A stretch of 64,000 nt of DNA from Diadema setosum (Eukaryota > Echinodermata > Echinoidea > Diadematoida > Diadematidae): assembly GCA_033980235.1 (NCBI GenBank), contig CM067066.1, forward strand, positions 40,729,455 through 40,793,454. Reading direction: 5' to 3'. Every line of letters starts with the position of its first letter. The first letter of the stretch is position 1. Shown piece by piece: positions 26,301 to 37,630 of the stretch. A program made the position numbers and the translations under genes. Below the pieces are notes generated by a model that worked only from the letters and a program-made list of their open reading frames with translations, ran no database searches and was not told the origin of the DNA.

Positions 26301-28910
26301 CTTGTCAAATTTGTATGTTTTACTCCATGTATAGACTTTTTTTTTCTTTTTTTTGGAAGGGGGGGGGGGGGGGGGGTAATGTGAAGGACTTCGAAGCTAA
26401 CCATGCTGTAATGACTTTGCCAGATGAATGACACTTCATTAATTGATGCATGAATGTATACATATATGAAAGAGAAGATAAAGTTTTTGGCATATAGCAG
26501 AACAACACTATGCTATAGAACTTGAGTACATCTGATATCTTCAGTTATCAGTAATTAGGTGAAAAGTTATTTCTTATCATTTGATTTCACAGCCATCTTG
26601 AATACTCCCAGAATGGAGTAAATTTCATGAGGATGAAGTTCTATCTGGAAGGACCTCATAGGAAGGCCACTGTTCATCTGGAAATGAAGCAGGTTTGTAG
26701 CCCAACATCCAAGTTTCTTCTCAATAATACAACTTGTTTATTGTTACTTTTTAGTGTATAAAAAACTAGATATATCGCTACGGCGACTGATATGCCTCCG
26801 CCATCATGCATGGTTCTCCTAATAGGTCTATAGTACAATGTCTTGACAATGTGTGATGACAGTTTCACACAATTGGCAAAATATTAAAATGACAGGTTTG
26901 CCACAAATGTGCTGAATGTTCACTTTCCTAGAACTAGGTTCAATTGGATGAATTATTCAAATGTCAGAGTGCAGGTATTTGGGGAACTAATGATTTCTAC
27001 TTGACTTTTGACCCTTTTATAAGTTTATGCTTTGAGTAATTTTCAAGGTATTGAGAAAAAGTATAATTTCAGTATCAAATGGGAAAATAGCATTATCTAA
27101 ACCTGGTCTTTGACCGTTGACCTCACAGTTCCACAGAGAATCACTGTTAGGTAGAACATGCATAAATATGTAAGTTTCATGATGATACCTTGAGTTACTT
27201 TTGAGATATGGAGGAAAAAGTGCAATTTAGTACTTTCACTTGACCTTTGACCTTTGACCTTTTGGCAAGAAACTTCCCCAAAAATATATATTGGGTAATA
27301 CATGCCATACATCCAGTTTAAAAAACAAAAAACCTTAATTAAGGCATATTGCATTTTAAGGAAAGTAGTGATATTTTGAGGAGTTGACCTTGACCTTTGA
27401 CCCCCCTGACCTTTGACCCATGACCCCCAACTTCCCTAGATAATCACTGCCCATCGGTACAAGCATATATACTAAGTTCTATGAAGATACCTTGAACCAT
27501 CTACGAGATATGGAGAAATATGTGGAATTTCAAATTTTTTTTCACAAAATAACCTGTGACCTTTGACCTTTGACCCTGTGACCCTAAAATCCACACAAAG
27601 TATTATCCCCCAAGGATATACCCTCATACCAAGTTTGATGTAAAACCACCACACGGTTCTTGAGATATCGACAAAAACAAAACGGGACGGACGGACGTAC
27701 GGACGGACGGACGGACGGACGGACGTACGGACGGACGTACGGACGGACGGACGGACGGACGACCCGAAAACATAATGCCTCCGGCCACTTCGTTGCGGAG
27801 GCATAAAAAAAAGTATGTGCTTAAAATTGGACAATGTCAATTTGATGAATGGCATTATCTCCACTTTGAGGTATTTCTAGCACAGATTTGAAAGTGTGAG
27901 TTAAGAAAGTGGAAAAAAAAATTAATGTTTCTTATTGGAAGGGACCAGTTTAATGCTCAGAGCTCATACCCGATGTAACTCAATACCAGTTTTGCATTCA
28001 ACTCATTTATCCCTATCACCGTTACCCAACAATGATATGACACCATCACCTGTTTTCAAATTGGGCCTGCTCGAAGTGTTGACAATCATTTACTTAAGTA
28101 CTGGTTGAGGTTAGGATTCAGTTGTAACATTTTGCGAGGTATTTAGAAACCACTCTATGAAATGTTAAAGAGCATACAATTCTAAGGGGAATCAAAAATT
28201 TATTTGATGAAAATCGGTTTTGAAATGACTGAGATATCCAAAACAAAGTAAAACAAAGAAATCCTAATAAAAATCATTGCCTGTCAATTTCATTAGGATA
28301 GCTTTTTTGGATATCTCAGCCATTTCAAGACCGATTTTCGTGAACTAGATGTTGAATCCTTTTTGGAATTATATGCTCTTTCATATTTCATAAGAGGTTT
28401 CTCATTATCTCACTAAAAAATGTTATAAACCTGATGTTAGGTCTCGACTAAAACTATACGATCCCTTTTTCATTATGTGCGAACATAAAGAACATTTTTC
28501 ATTATATGTTTTTCATTATGTGTGAACAAAAGAATTTATTCTCCCACTGCTTTTAAAGTAACATGCTCCAGTCATTGGTGGCAATGTATTCATATTACAA
28601 TGTATTTGTTTATTTATTATTTGTGTATCCCTTTTTCATTATGTGCGAACATAAAGAACATTTTTCATTATATGTTTTTCATTGTGTGTGAACAAAAGAA
28701 TTTATTCTCCCACTGCTTTTAAAGTAACATGCTCCAGTCATTGGTGGCAATGTATTCATATTACAATGTATTTGTTTATAATCAGCTTTCTTATCTTTTT
28801 ACCTATCATTTGACTTGTAGAATGACAATGGAAGGTATGAATACCGTTACCTCTTTGTGGAATTGGATGGATACCCAAGTGGCACCATCATCTTGGAAGA
28901 CAACAGGTAG
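20194..28910 (+). CDS. TIMM21: Mitochondrial import inner membrane translocase subunit Tim21, seven coding exons
   Basis: Tim21 is a single-pass inner-membrane protein of the TIM23 complex. It binds the TOM complex from the intermembrane space and helps sort presequence proteins and respiratory-chain subunits. The joined exons are 20194-20376, 21222-21432, 23322-23384, 24015-24112, 25789-25862, 26593-26692 and 28821-28910: 819 nt, 272 residues, all with GT-AG borders and matching phases. Human TIMM21 is about 248 residues. Residues 1-60 are Arg-rich with no acidic stretch, like a presequence; residues 142-159 form the membrane helix; KELFSSNSPNGIY (161-173), GTPIKGYGEMTRR (191-203), MKFYLEG and the end YRYLFVELDGYPSGTIILED are Tim21 family signatures. 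The start has a good context (ACCACCATG) and in-frame TGA and TAA codons at 20176 and 20182. Candidate poly(A) signals (ATTAAA near 29996, AATAAA near 31737) cannot be chosen between. The recognition is by recall of the family, not by a search. Confidence 0.93.
20390..20510. mobile_element. hAT-like repeat copy in TIMM21 intron 1
   Basis: CAGGGGCAGATCCAGGAATT followed by GAGGGGGCATT, then an A/G/C-rich end. Shares its left end with copies at 36037 and 37899. The right inverted end is not seen. Confidence 0.55.
20725..20816. mobile_element. 99-bp MITE, copy 2
   Basis: CAACCCATTGAGGACAGGCT to GTCTGAAATGGGCTA; same internal order as 7899-7997. In TIMM21 intron 1. Confidence 0.65.
21222..21432 (+). 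CDS. TIMM21: TIMM21 coding exon 2
   Basis: Residues 62-131 plus the first base of codon 132. This is the poorly conserved linker between the presequence and the membrane helix, rich in Ser, Gln and Lys. Acceptor TTCCAG, donor AGAG|GTAAGG, ending in phase 1. Confidence 0.85.
21457..21481. repeat. AT dinucleotide microsatellite
   Basis: Short (TA)n run following an A tract, just after TIMM21 exon 2. Confidence 0.8.
22119..23140. mobile_element. Non-autonomous DNA transposon in TIMM21 intron 2
   Basis: Left end GAGCCGCTTTTACACTTAC and right end GCAAGTGTAAATGGGCCTC are inverted repeats; sub-terminal ATCGCGATTTT words occur at both ends. Length about 1.02 kb, no transposase frame. Higher CpG than the flanks. 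Confidence 0.65.
23322..23384 (+). CDS. TIMM21: TIMM21 coding exon 3 (membrane helix)
   Basis: A 63-nt exon for residues 132-152, including the helix core YAGIIVLGIGVTG. The AG at 23320-23321 keeps the reading frame; the nearby CAG at 23327-23329 would shift it, so it was not used. Donor ACAG|GTAAGA. Confidence 0.85.
24015..24112 (+). CDS. TIMM21: TIMM21 coding exon 4
   Basis: Residues 153-185: the end of the membrane helix and the conserved KELFSSNSP segment that opens the intermembrane-space domain. Acceptor GATAG, donor TTCAG|GTAAGT, ending in phase 0. Confidence 0.9.
25789..25862 (+). CDS. TIMM21: TIMM21 coding exon 5
   Basis: Residues 186-209 and two bases of 210. Holds GTPIKGYGEMTRRKRRRHV, the best-conserved block of the family. 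Acceptor TTTTACAG, donor TCAG|GTAAGC. Confidence 0.92.
26593..26692 (+). CDS. TIMM21: TIMM21 coding exon 6
   Basis: Residues 210-243, two beta strands of the intermembrane-space domain (MRMKFYLEG, KATVHLEMKQ). Acceptor TTTCACAG, donor CAG|GTTTGT in phase 0. Confidence 0.9.
26764..27806 (-). mobile_element. GCCTCCG-ended 1-kb element, copy 1 (TIMM21 intron 6)
   Basis: Reverse-oriented copy of the element at 31883-32890. In its own orientation it begins TATGCCTCCGCAACGAAGTG, has a (CGGA)n / (CGTC)n tract, several AGGTCAAAGGTCA-type repeats and ends GGCGGAGGCATATCAGTCGC. The (CGGA)n tract here is about 80 bp longer than in the other copy. No obvious transposase. Confidence 0.75.
28110..28468. 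mobile_element. 390-bp fold-back MITE, copy 2
   Basis: Diverged copy: ATGAAAATCGGTTTTGAAAT and its reverse complement around 28330, then ACTATACGATCCCTTTT. In TIMM21 intron 6. Confidence 0.65.
28463..28780 (+). repeat. 166-bp tandem duplication before TIMM21 exon 7
   Basis: The block starting CCCTTTTTCATTATGTGCG occurs at 28463 and again at 28629 with almost no change over about 150 bp. The second copy ends about 40 nt before the terminal exon. Confidence 0.85.
28821..28910 (+). CDS. TIMM21: TIMM21 coding exon 7 and stop
   Basis: Residues 244-272, YRYLFVELDGYPSGTIILED then Asn-Arg and TAG, the usual Tim21 C terminus. The acceptor (CTTGTAG) lies about 40 nt after a 166-bp tandem duplication in intron 6. 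Confidence 0.92.
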   Translation, partial: NDNGRYEYRYLFVELDGYPSGTIILEDNR

Positions 28911-31882
28911 TGGTTCTGATGGGACTCCTAGCCCTGTGCTATCCTTGGGAAACCTGTTGCCCCAGTGTCATCATAGTGTCTCCTCTCAAAGATCCTGACA
29001 GACATCGCTGATGTGCGTTGTATTTGGAGTGTTACCATGATACGAACCTTTCAGTCCTGTGTAAACTACCACAGACAAAAAAGTGACTTAGTCTGCACCC
29101 CAGTACTGGAACAACTACATGCATTGGCTTAGATTTAAGACATGAAGGTATGACAGTGATGAAGTGATAGTCATTGATCTGAAATTCAGTGTGATATGTA
29201 TGATCCAGTGCAACTACAATGTTCATACTATAATCAGCATGTTTCATCTCATGAGCCTGTGAATCTTCAGGCTTCATACAGTAGACATCAGACTAGGAAG
29301 GACAAATTGATACAAATTTCCATCACAGTAGTCTGTGTCAAGTTTTATGTGAGAGTGCCTATATCTTCAGCAGTTGATTTTCACTGTGTTTGTAGAATCT
29401 TATATCATTTTCAGTGTTTTTATTTGCCAATTTCTGCCAATGGCCGGCAGTTACCATGTAACAGAAATTATAAAATGACCCAATGTAACTGTACCCGGTG
29501 TGTGTTTCTTGAGATAAATGTCTAAATATAGGGTCACACAAAATTACAGGTATAGCAAGTTAAGTGTTACATCCAGGAACTCCAATTTGACAGAATGTTA
29601 TTGGGGGGAAACTTTTTGAGATGATACACAAGTAAAATGTTATCACATTTTTCTTGGGGTTACATATACATATACATTGGCAAGTGATATGTTACCATAT
29701 TCCTTGAAATACCTCAAGATCTCCTTCCTCAACACTTAAAACAGTTCGTGGCTGTATCCACACAAATAGCTGATAATTTCAAGTGATGAAAGTCACAGAG
29801 AGGACTGCATCAAAACTACTCTTTTTACATCTAATTACAAGCAAATCTTAGAATGGCAAAGTCATATGACCCACTAACTTATCATAGTTTTGAGGAAATC
29901 TTGTCATGAATAGAAATGTTTGTACATTTTGTCTTGTTTAGCAGCATTGAAATAATGCTTTATGCATATAAAATCTTGTACATGAATCAATGCTTATTAA
30001 AATAGGATTTACCAAACTGGTACTCACATTGGAACAATTGGGGAAAAGAGTGCAAACTGAAGTCCTGGTTAAAGTTCTTGTGTCTTTTTATTCTTGTAAA
30101 GGGTAAGTTGTAATAGTGTGTTGAAACACTGTGTTCGTTCAAGTCATTGATACCATGCAGTTTTATTAAACCTTTAAATAAGAACCATGAAACACAAAAT
30201 ATACTCAGTATGTGGCTAAGTAATAGAAGAAAACCTTTACTTGATCAACCTCCAGTCTCAGATCTTGGTTTCAATGCTCCCATGTGCAAATGTGATCATG
30301 CAACTCCTTCATGAAAGTAATTTTTCTCTCAGTGGATTTTACGTTGCATACTATTCAAAATGTGATTTCTGATACAGATAGGTAAGTCTATCTGAGCAAT
30401 GTTGTGTGTAATCATACCGTCCACTCTAGTAAGAGGAGAAACACTTTCCTTCTGATAGGACATTAAATGGAAGTCCCATGTGTGAGAGTCACAACTCATG
30501 CATGTAAAAGATCCCACTTCATTCATTCATGGAAAAGAGCAGGATACATAACCCGGTGAAGTGGTCTTGCCTCACGTCAAACTGGACCCCATGAAAGACC
30601 ACCTAGTGCAGCTGATTATTGGCTATCCTCTATCCAGCCATCTTCTCAGATGGCAAAATGAAACAAACAAAAGTCATGCTATCATTTTGCAATATTTTCA
30701 TTTACACTTTTATCAGGCTGTAGAAAAATGTCAGGGTGGTGTGATATGATTTGTCTGTCACTGTGTTGGAGATAATGACAGTTTTTATCAATAGACAACT
30801 CACACGACAAACTGAATATGAGTTGCAAGGATTTACTGTACTTAAATTAAGTCTGTGTTATAAAAATAGCCACACAACTGAATAACTGGAACTTGTGATA
30901 TTTCATTCCCAGGTATTGAGTTAGTGCCACATAGGAAAAAATGAATTACTTTGATATTTGTGTTATGCTAATGTGTAACATGGAGCATCAGCCTTTATAG
31001 GAAACTTGTACTCAAATGTGTATGGAATTCTTATCTGCATATTGCCCAATTGAAATGATTACTTGAAACTGGTGTTAAACTTTTTATCTTAATACAAGAT
31101 ATTTACCTCCAAAAGTTTTAGCTTTCAATGCCACAGCCTTCATTAGCGAAATGACATGTCTTCACCTTGTTTTCTCAGGCCTTTCTGGGTTCGCTCTTAG
31201 ATAACTACATTATAAGCTTAAATTCAGAACTCTTGAGACAGGACACTTCACACATGTAGTTGAGATTTGCCAGAGCACAATGGATTGTTCTTTATTCCAC
31301 TGCTTACCACATTGTACCACAAGGTGGCGCTGTTAACACAATATCAACAGGAGATGTGTGCACTGCACATCAAACTCTGTAACATTGATCACATGAAATA
31401 ATTATTTCTTGGCTCTTTGCTTGGCTGACGAGATATTTGAGTGAAAATATGTTTTTCGAGTGAAGTGCTTCATAAATGAGTGTTTTTATTTTTTTTGCTT
31501 TGTTCATCTCTCGTCACTTGGGTTCTGCTCTTGTGAATGTAGGTTATCAAAGCAAATGTATAACACAAAGTGTGTACATGTATATCAGAAGCTACCATGT
31601 ATTTTCTAATTCCTCCAAGGTTCATTTCATTTCATCCCATTATTTCATGTCCAACAAAAATGTGATTGCAATGTACAATAAGACATTTTAATGCTCATGA
31701 TCCCTCAAATATCAGTACAACATTGTAATTGATGAAATAAATGAAATGAACAAAGGTTGTATTTCTAGGTGGTCTATACTCAATCCAGTTACCTTTCCAT
31801 GGATTTCCAGATTCTTTTAAAAGACTGGCTGTGTTTATGTTTTTGCCAACTTGAAGACCTATGAAGATTCAATATCTTTTTT
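28911..31882. other. TIMM21 3' UTR and intergenic DNA
   Basis: Unknown part is 3' UTR. Holds possible poly(A) signals (ATTAAA near 29996 and AATAAA near 31737) and a CTCF-like motif at 31317. No other gene seen. Confidence 0.45.
31317..31332 (+). promoter_or_regulatory. CTCF-like binding motif
   Basis: CCACAAGGTGGCGCTG fits the bilaterian CTCF core (CCAC-N-AG-G-K-GGCGC). It stands alone in AT-rich intergenic DNA between TIMM21 and TOP1, where an insulator would make sense. Motif match only. Confidence 0.35.
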
Positions 31883-32890
31883 TATGCCTCCGCAACGAAG
31901 TGGCCGGAGGCATTATGTTTTCGGGTCGTCCGTCCGTCCGTCCGTCCGTCCGTCCCGTTTTGTTTTTGTCGATATCTCAAGAACCATGTGGTGGTTTTAC
32001 ATCAAACTTGGTATGAGGGTATATCCTTGGGGGATAATACTTTGTGTGGATTTTAGGGTCACAGGGTCAAAGGTCAAAGGTCACAGGTTATTTTGTGAAA
32101 AAAAAATTTGAAATTTCATGTTTTTCTCCATATCTCGCAAATGGTTCAAGGTATCTTCATGGAACTTAGTATATATGCTTGTACCGATGGGCAGTGATTA
32201 TCTAGGGAAGTTGGGGGTCATGGGTCAAAGGTCAGGGGGTCAAAGGTCAAGGTCAACTCCTCAAAATATCACTACTTTCCTTAAAATACAATATGCCTGA
32301 AGGGTTGTTTTTTTTTTTTAACTTGATGTATGGCATGTATTACCCAATATGTATTTTTGGGGAAGTTTCTTGCCAAAAGGTCAAAGGTCAAAAGGTAAAA
32401 GGTCAAGTGAAAGTGCTAAATTGCACTTTTTCCTCCATATCTCGAAAGTAACTCAAGGTATCATCATGAAACTTACATATTTATGCATGTTCTACCTAAC
32501 AGTGATTTTCTGTGGAACTGTGAGGTCAAAGGTCAAAGACCAGGTTTAGATAATGCTATTTTCCCATTTGATACTGAAATTATACTTTTTCTCAATACCT
32601 TGAAAATTACTCAATGCATAAACTTATAAAAGGGTCAAAAGTCAAGTAAAAATCATCAGTTCCCCAAATACCTGCACTCTGACATTTGAATAATTCATCC
32701 AATTGAACCTACATGTAGTTCTAGGAAAGTGAACATTCAGCACATTTGTGGCAAACCTGTCATTTTAATATTTTGCCAATTGTGTGAAACTGTCATCACA
32801 CATTGTCAAGACATTGTACTATAGACCTATTAGGAGAACCATGCATTATGGCGGAGGCATATCAGTCGCCGTAGCAATATATCTAGTTTT
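31883..32890 (+). mobile_element. GCCTCCG-ended 1-kb element, copy 2
   Basis: Begins TATGCCTCCGCAACGAAGTG, a short (CGTC)n tract, GTCGATATCTCAAGAACCAT, four clusters of AGGTCA direct repeats, and ends GGCGGAGGCATATCAGTCGC. It lies inverted to copy 1 about 4 kb away. Confidence 0.75.
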
Positions 32891-33354
32891 TTCTCTTTTT
32901 TTCAATTACTGAGATACATCATGAAAGAGTCTTGAATCAATTCATTTGTACTAGAAGTATTAAAATTTTAACCATCACAAACTTGCAAAATGATAATTGT
33001 GTGTTCATTTTATTTAAAGAAAATGAAGGACTTCAGTTGTATTTTAATGGGTTGTTTGTTTGTTTTCTGTTTGTTTTTTGATGGGCATGGTGATTTCAAA
33101 CAACTTACTACAGTGTAAATTACTGTTTTGAAGTTTGACGAAGTGTATCTTCATAAAGGATTGTCTACTTCTGATGTATTTCAAAGAAATTTAGTCAGTT
33201 GATTTGTTCTGCATACCTTTTTTAGAATAGAATGAATCAAATGTAGGCTATATATGAAGAGATTGCTTCCAAAAGGCGCTTAGTCCATCATTTTTCAATG
33301 GATTTAGCGCCTTTTTGGAGCGAGCTCTTCATAATGTGTCATTATTTTTTCTCA

Positions 33355-33390
33355 GTTTGTGTGTGTGTGTATGTGTGTGTGTGTGTTTGT
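33355..33390. repeat. GT dinucleotide microsatellite
   Basis: (GT)n run with one AT interruption. Confidence 0.8.
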
Positions 33391-33769
33391 TTCAGACCTT
33401 TGCCAAATCTACATATTTTTTCCTGTATACAGTGTAAAACAAACCTCTTAGGAAGGACAAAAGCTCATAACCCAAATGAGAAATGGTATCTTTAACCTAG
33501 TTTCAGCTGATGATTGTTTCTGCATTGACAGTGCCTGGTACTAATAAAAGACTTTAATTGAAGCGGTTGTGAGGCCAGTGGTTTATGCATAAAAAATACT
33601 GTACATGTACATACTAAAGTGTTGTGCACGCCACTTTCGCAACGGTTACCATAACGTGATAAAAGAATGCTCTTGACCAAACATTCACAATTGAATGTTT
33701 GATGGAGTCAAGAGTAAGAGAAGGCAGAGTTGTAAGAAGGACGACCTCCTAGCTAGATTAGGCCTTACT

Positions 33770-34178
33770 TTAAAGGGATTGTACAGTTTTGATTCAGACC
33801 TAACTTTAGGTTTCTAACATTTTTTTTGTGAGATAATGAGAAACCTCTTATGAAATATTAAAGAAGCATGTAATTCCAAGAGGGATTATTATTGATTTAT
33901 TTGATGAAAATTGGTTTTGAAATGGCTGAGATATCCAAAACAGAGCAATTCTAATAAAAGGTGGGATCTAATAAACTTTGAATACCTCTTAGAATGGTAA
34001 TTGGTTTTGAAATGGCTGAGATATCCAAAACAGAGCAATTCTAATAAAAGGTGGGATCTAATAAACTTTGAATACCTCTTAGAATGGTATGCTCTCTGTT
34101 ATTTCATAGGTGCTTTCTTGGTATCTCGCAAAAAGAAGCCCAATCCTTACCTCCACTAATACTATACCATCCCTTTAA
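33770..34178. mobile_element. 390-bp fold-back MITE, copy 3, with internal duplication
   Basis: Ends TTAAAGGGATTGTACAG and CTATACCATCCCTTTAA. A block of about 95 bp (GGTTTTGAAATGGCTGAGAT to CCTCTTAGAATGGTA) is repeated exactly twice, at about 33912 and 34003, replacing the usual palindrome centre. Confidence 0.75.
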
Positions 34179-36036
34179 TGGGTATCGGCGGCAGCGTGAT
34201 CTGTGGGAGTAGTAGAACTGTTCAACTGCTGTCATGACTATTCAACACCACTCATCAGGGGCCGTGGAACGTTTCTAAATCTATTATGTGGAACCTTGAT
34301 ATAGACGTAGGTTTTCTTGTGATCTTTACAAAAATCTATATGTTATATAGTATATATGAGATAATTCACAACTGTGTTTATATACGAACTGAACGGAATG
34401 AATAAAGTAAAAAAAAAATGACAAAACGCTTTCTATAACTTTATCATAAAAAAGCTACCTGATCTCCCCGATGAAAATAAGACCTTCACATCATACGAAC
34501 ACACGCCATATCACGTTCTGCTATTGTGACGTTCTGTTCTGACAAAGAAGGTATTGTTCTCTCAGAAAGTGACTACAGGCATCATGGCATAAATGGTTGG
34601 TTATTGAATGAACTATAGCTGTAAACTTTGCTGTGGATGTTTTTGCGCATCTATTTACGTATCACAAACAAGTTCACCCTACTCGGTACGTGTTGATTCT
34701 AAGAATCACCGTTTGTCTGCAGACATCAAGCATCTGCATCAAGGTTTCTCTTGTTTGTGTTTTCGGGGGTTCGGTATATACAGGGTCACAAAGATAAACA
34801 AGCGCAAGTTGCTTCATGTTCAAGTCGACAACAGAGCACGCAATTCATTCCATGTTTCAATAGAGTGAAATTACAGAGAAAAAATGGTATGACGAAGTTT
34901 TCGTCAACATGCACACGTCATGATAAAAAGTGGTGGAAATGTTTACTTCAACACTTAATTCTTCAATATATACGTGGTTGCGGCAATATGAATCACTGTG
35001 TTGTGAAAAAAAAAAAAAACTAAACTAGATAGTAGGCCTGTTACATCTGTTTTGTTACAAGACAGATTCTGATGGAAATCCGATCATTTCGTTTCTTTGA
35101 TTTCGCTCTCTTGACGTTGAGTAGCGTCGCTTTCATCAGACCACTGGTCTTTAGGGCATTGCAAATGTCATCTCTGATCTAATGGGCATGTAAAAGATTT
35201 CTGAAAGTTTGATTGATTCACTGCAATTCAATGTCATTCGCCATCTGTAAATTCATATTCGTCACCTGTAATAGATATCGCATACAGTGGCAGATGCAAG
35301 TCTGTGCAACAAACATGATTATATATACAAAACATATATAATATAAAATAATAATCACATATACAAAGCTACCAAGTCTCACGCATTCTGAGTGAGACTC
35401 AAGCATTTAGGGGCAATCTCACGATCTCACGCATGGCACCCATTTTTCTCACGCATCGGGCCAAGTCTGCAACTTGGGCCTATAATAATGAGTATAGCTC
35501 AAAAGATTAAAGTGATAGTTGCAAAGAAGGTATATTTCCCTTTTGTCTTTCAAAATAAGTAAAAAAATAGTCACTTAAGTATGCACCTAGCTTTATGATG
35601 AAATTGAAAAAGCTCCCTACCGTGGGACTCGGGCCACAGGGGGGGGGGGGGGGGAAACCCTCCCACACCCTTGCTCGCGCGCATATTCGCATGCCGAGAT
35701 GCCGAGTCATGAATATCTCACTCATAAAATTTTTTTGAACTTGGCATCCCTGCATATAATTATACGATTATTAAGGAGCGTAGTTGATTGTTAACAAATT
35801 ACACAGTAAAAAGATATCATGGAAGGAAAAGTGGGGGGGGGGGGGGAGGAGATATTGGTCATCACTTGAACACAACGAAAATGTTAATACCGTTGTATTA
35901 ACGTGATAAGGAAACCCTGCAAAAACAAACAAACAAACAAACGTAAATAGAGAGTGAAGCTTCACTAAGGGAGAAACGGAGAGGCAGGGAGAGAAGAAAA
36001 CAAAAGTGGCTAAAAGTCAGAGGGATACAATAAGGT
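34179..36036. other. No gene seen; G tracts
   Basis: Intergenic. Poly(G) runs at 35640 and 35834. Two overlapping frames at 34608-35023 have no recognisable domain. Confidence 0.4.
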
Positions 36037-36200
36037 CAGGGGCAGATCCAGGAATTCCGTAAGGGGGAGGGGGCGCAAACAATATTTCTTGTGCTACTTC
36101 TGGGTTTCATCTCATTTTATTTTTATTTCTTTTGCTTTAACAACAAACAAAGAGGGGGGGGGGGGGGGGCGCCCGGTGCGCCCCTCTGGATCCAGCACTG
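36037..36200. mobile_element. hAT-like MITE with terminal inverted repeats
   Basis: CAGGGGCAGATCCAGGAATT at the left and CTCTGGATCCAGCACTG at the right are inverted. A G17-type run and CGCCCGGTGCGCC lie before the right end. The CAG-GGGC-GGATCC type of end suggests hAT; inference. Confidence 0.6.
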
Positions 36201-37480
36201 AAGGTAATTGGAAAACCCATACCCTTACATGAATACAGATTGACAATGATGGAGACAGCTATTACTATAATCATAAGGTACATTTTGACAAAAAAAAAAA
36301 TCAACAAGAAGTGGGGTTAACAATGTGTGCGTTAAAAGATGACCAGCAACAAATGTGGTTTGTTGACCTCTGTCCTTTATAGCCTGAGATATTATAGGGA
36401 CATTCGTGCAAAAGTCTGTTTTCAGATAGACAAAATGGCAGCCTCCATGCAGAAAGTTGAATGGGTGAAATCGGACAAAAAGTGAGGATTTTAGAGCAAA
36501 TTTTGTGATTTGTGCATGTGTATGTAAGTCCGGCTTTGACATTTAAAAGACCACATTCGTAAAAGAGCAAAATGTGTCTGTCATTTACATTGACGTCAAT
36601 GACCTATCATGATGTCTTATCTAACATATCTCTTAGTAGAATGGGTGTTTCTGCATGAAATTTGGCCTGGAAGAAGAGCTCATTATGTGAATTATGAAAA
36701 CATCAATAACTCAAATTCGGATGGTATGTCACTTGCTTCCTTTTGCCAAAGTAGGGCAGTATACAGTATCAATGATGTTGCAGAAAGTCAAATTGAAGTG
36801 AAGGTTTGTAAAGAAGCAGTAGGCCAAGCGTCACTGGTCATCTCTTACCAATAAGAAACGGGAAAGTAAATCCAGAAAAATGATGCCAGTGGTGAAACGG
36901 TTTATCACCAACTTGTTGGGTAGACAAGGTAGGTAGAGGCTACAGGAAAGCAGCTAAAGCATTGAATTCATGTGGGCTCCTTTGAAATGGTGTGTCAGTT
37001 CGTCCTACATCTGTTCTCCTTTACGTTAGGCTAAGAGCCAGCCATGGGGCAAAATTACTGTTATTATTGTGTATTTATCATTATTAGTGAATAAAGTAAT
37101 TCATCCGGTCATCTTTCAACGTACCACCCTATATTATACACTATTACATTATGATTGCTTGTGTTTGTGTGTAGTGTGTCTTTGATGTGCGAGTATTGAA
37201 TACATAGCAAGTACATTCAAGTTTCTCTAGCTTTCTGTCATGCTCCTCTTGTAGCTTCAGGAAATTTTACTGAGAATCAAACATTGCAGCATGGCACGCT
37301 AGTTTTCAGCATTGCAGAAAGTACGAAAATCTCTGCTCAGAGGTCCGCACTTCATCGGGTAAAAGACGGATCGAGAAGAAAAAGATTTGACCTGAGGTAT
37401 AAGAGTTCTATTGACTGGTTTTTGTTGACATGCAGTAATGACGTATAGAATTCATAATTTTCACTTGTCTCTTGAACAAA
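36201..37480. other. No gene seen
   Basis: Intergenic AT-rich DNA without a supported frame. Confidence 0.45.
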
Positions 37481-37630
37481 CAGGGGGAGGAGGGCATTTC
37501 ATGAAACGTTTTGTCCGACAAATTTGTCAGACAGATTTGCTCTCAGCCAATCAGATGCAAGGACTTCAGTGGCTTATAACAGTTGGTCGCAAGAAATATC
37601 TGACAAAACGCTTCATGTAATGCCCCCAGG
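37481..37630. mobile_element. 150-bp MITE
   Basis: GGGCATTTCATGAAACGTTT at the left and AAACGCTTCATGTAATGCCC at the right are inverted repeats; the interior has CCAATCAGATGCAAGGACTT. Confidence 0.65.

Noticed and set aside
27660..27760. CGGA repeat array as a possible CRISPR-like or structured array
   Set aside because: It is a simple tetranucleotide tract internal to a mobile element, in an animal genome; no spacers.
27472..27864. 130-codon minus-strand frame with VRPSVRPSVRTS repeats, and its twin at 31851-32111
   Set aside because: Translation of the CGGA/CGTC tract of a mobile element present in two copies, not a conserved gene.
34608..35023. Two overlapping + frames of 86 and 90 codons
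   Set aside because: Cys-rich at the start but with no family signature and no conserved context; probably chance.
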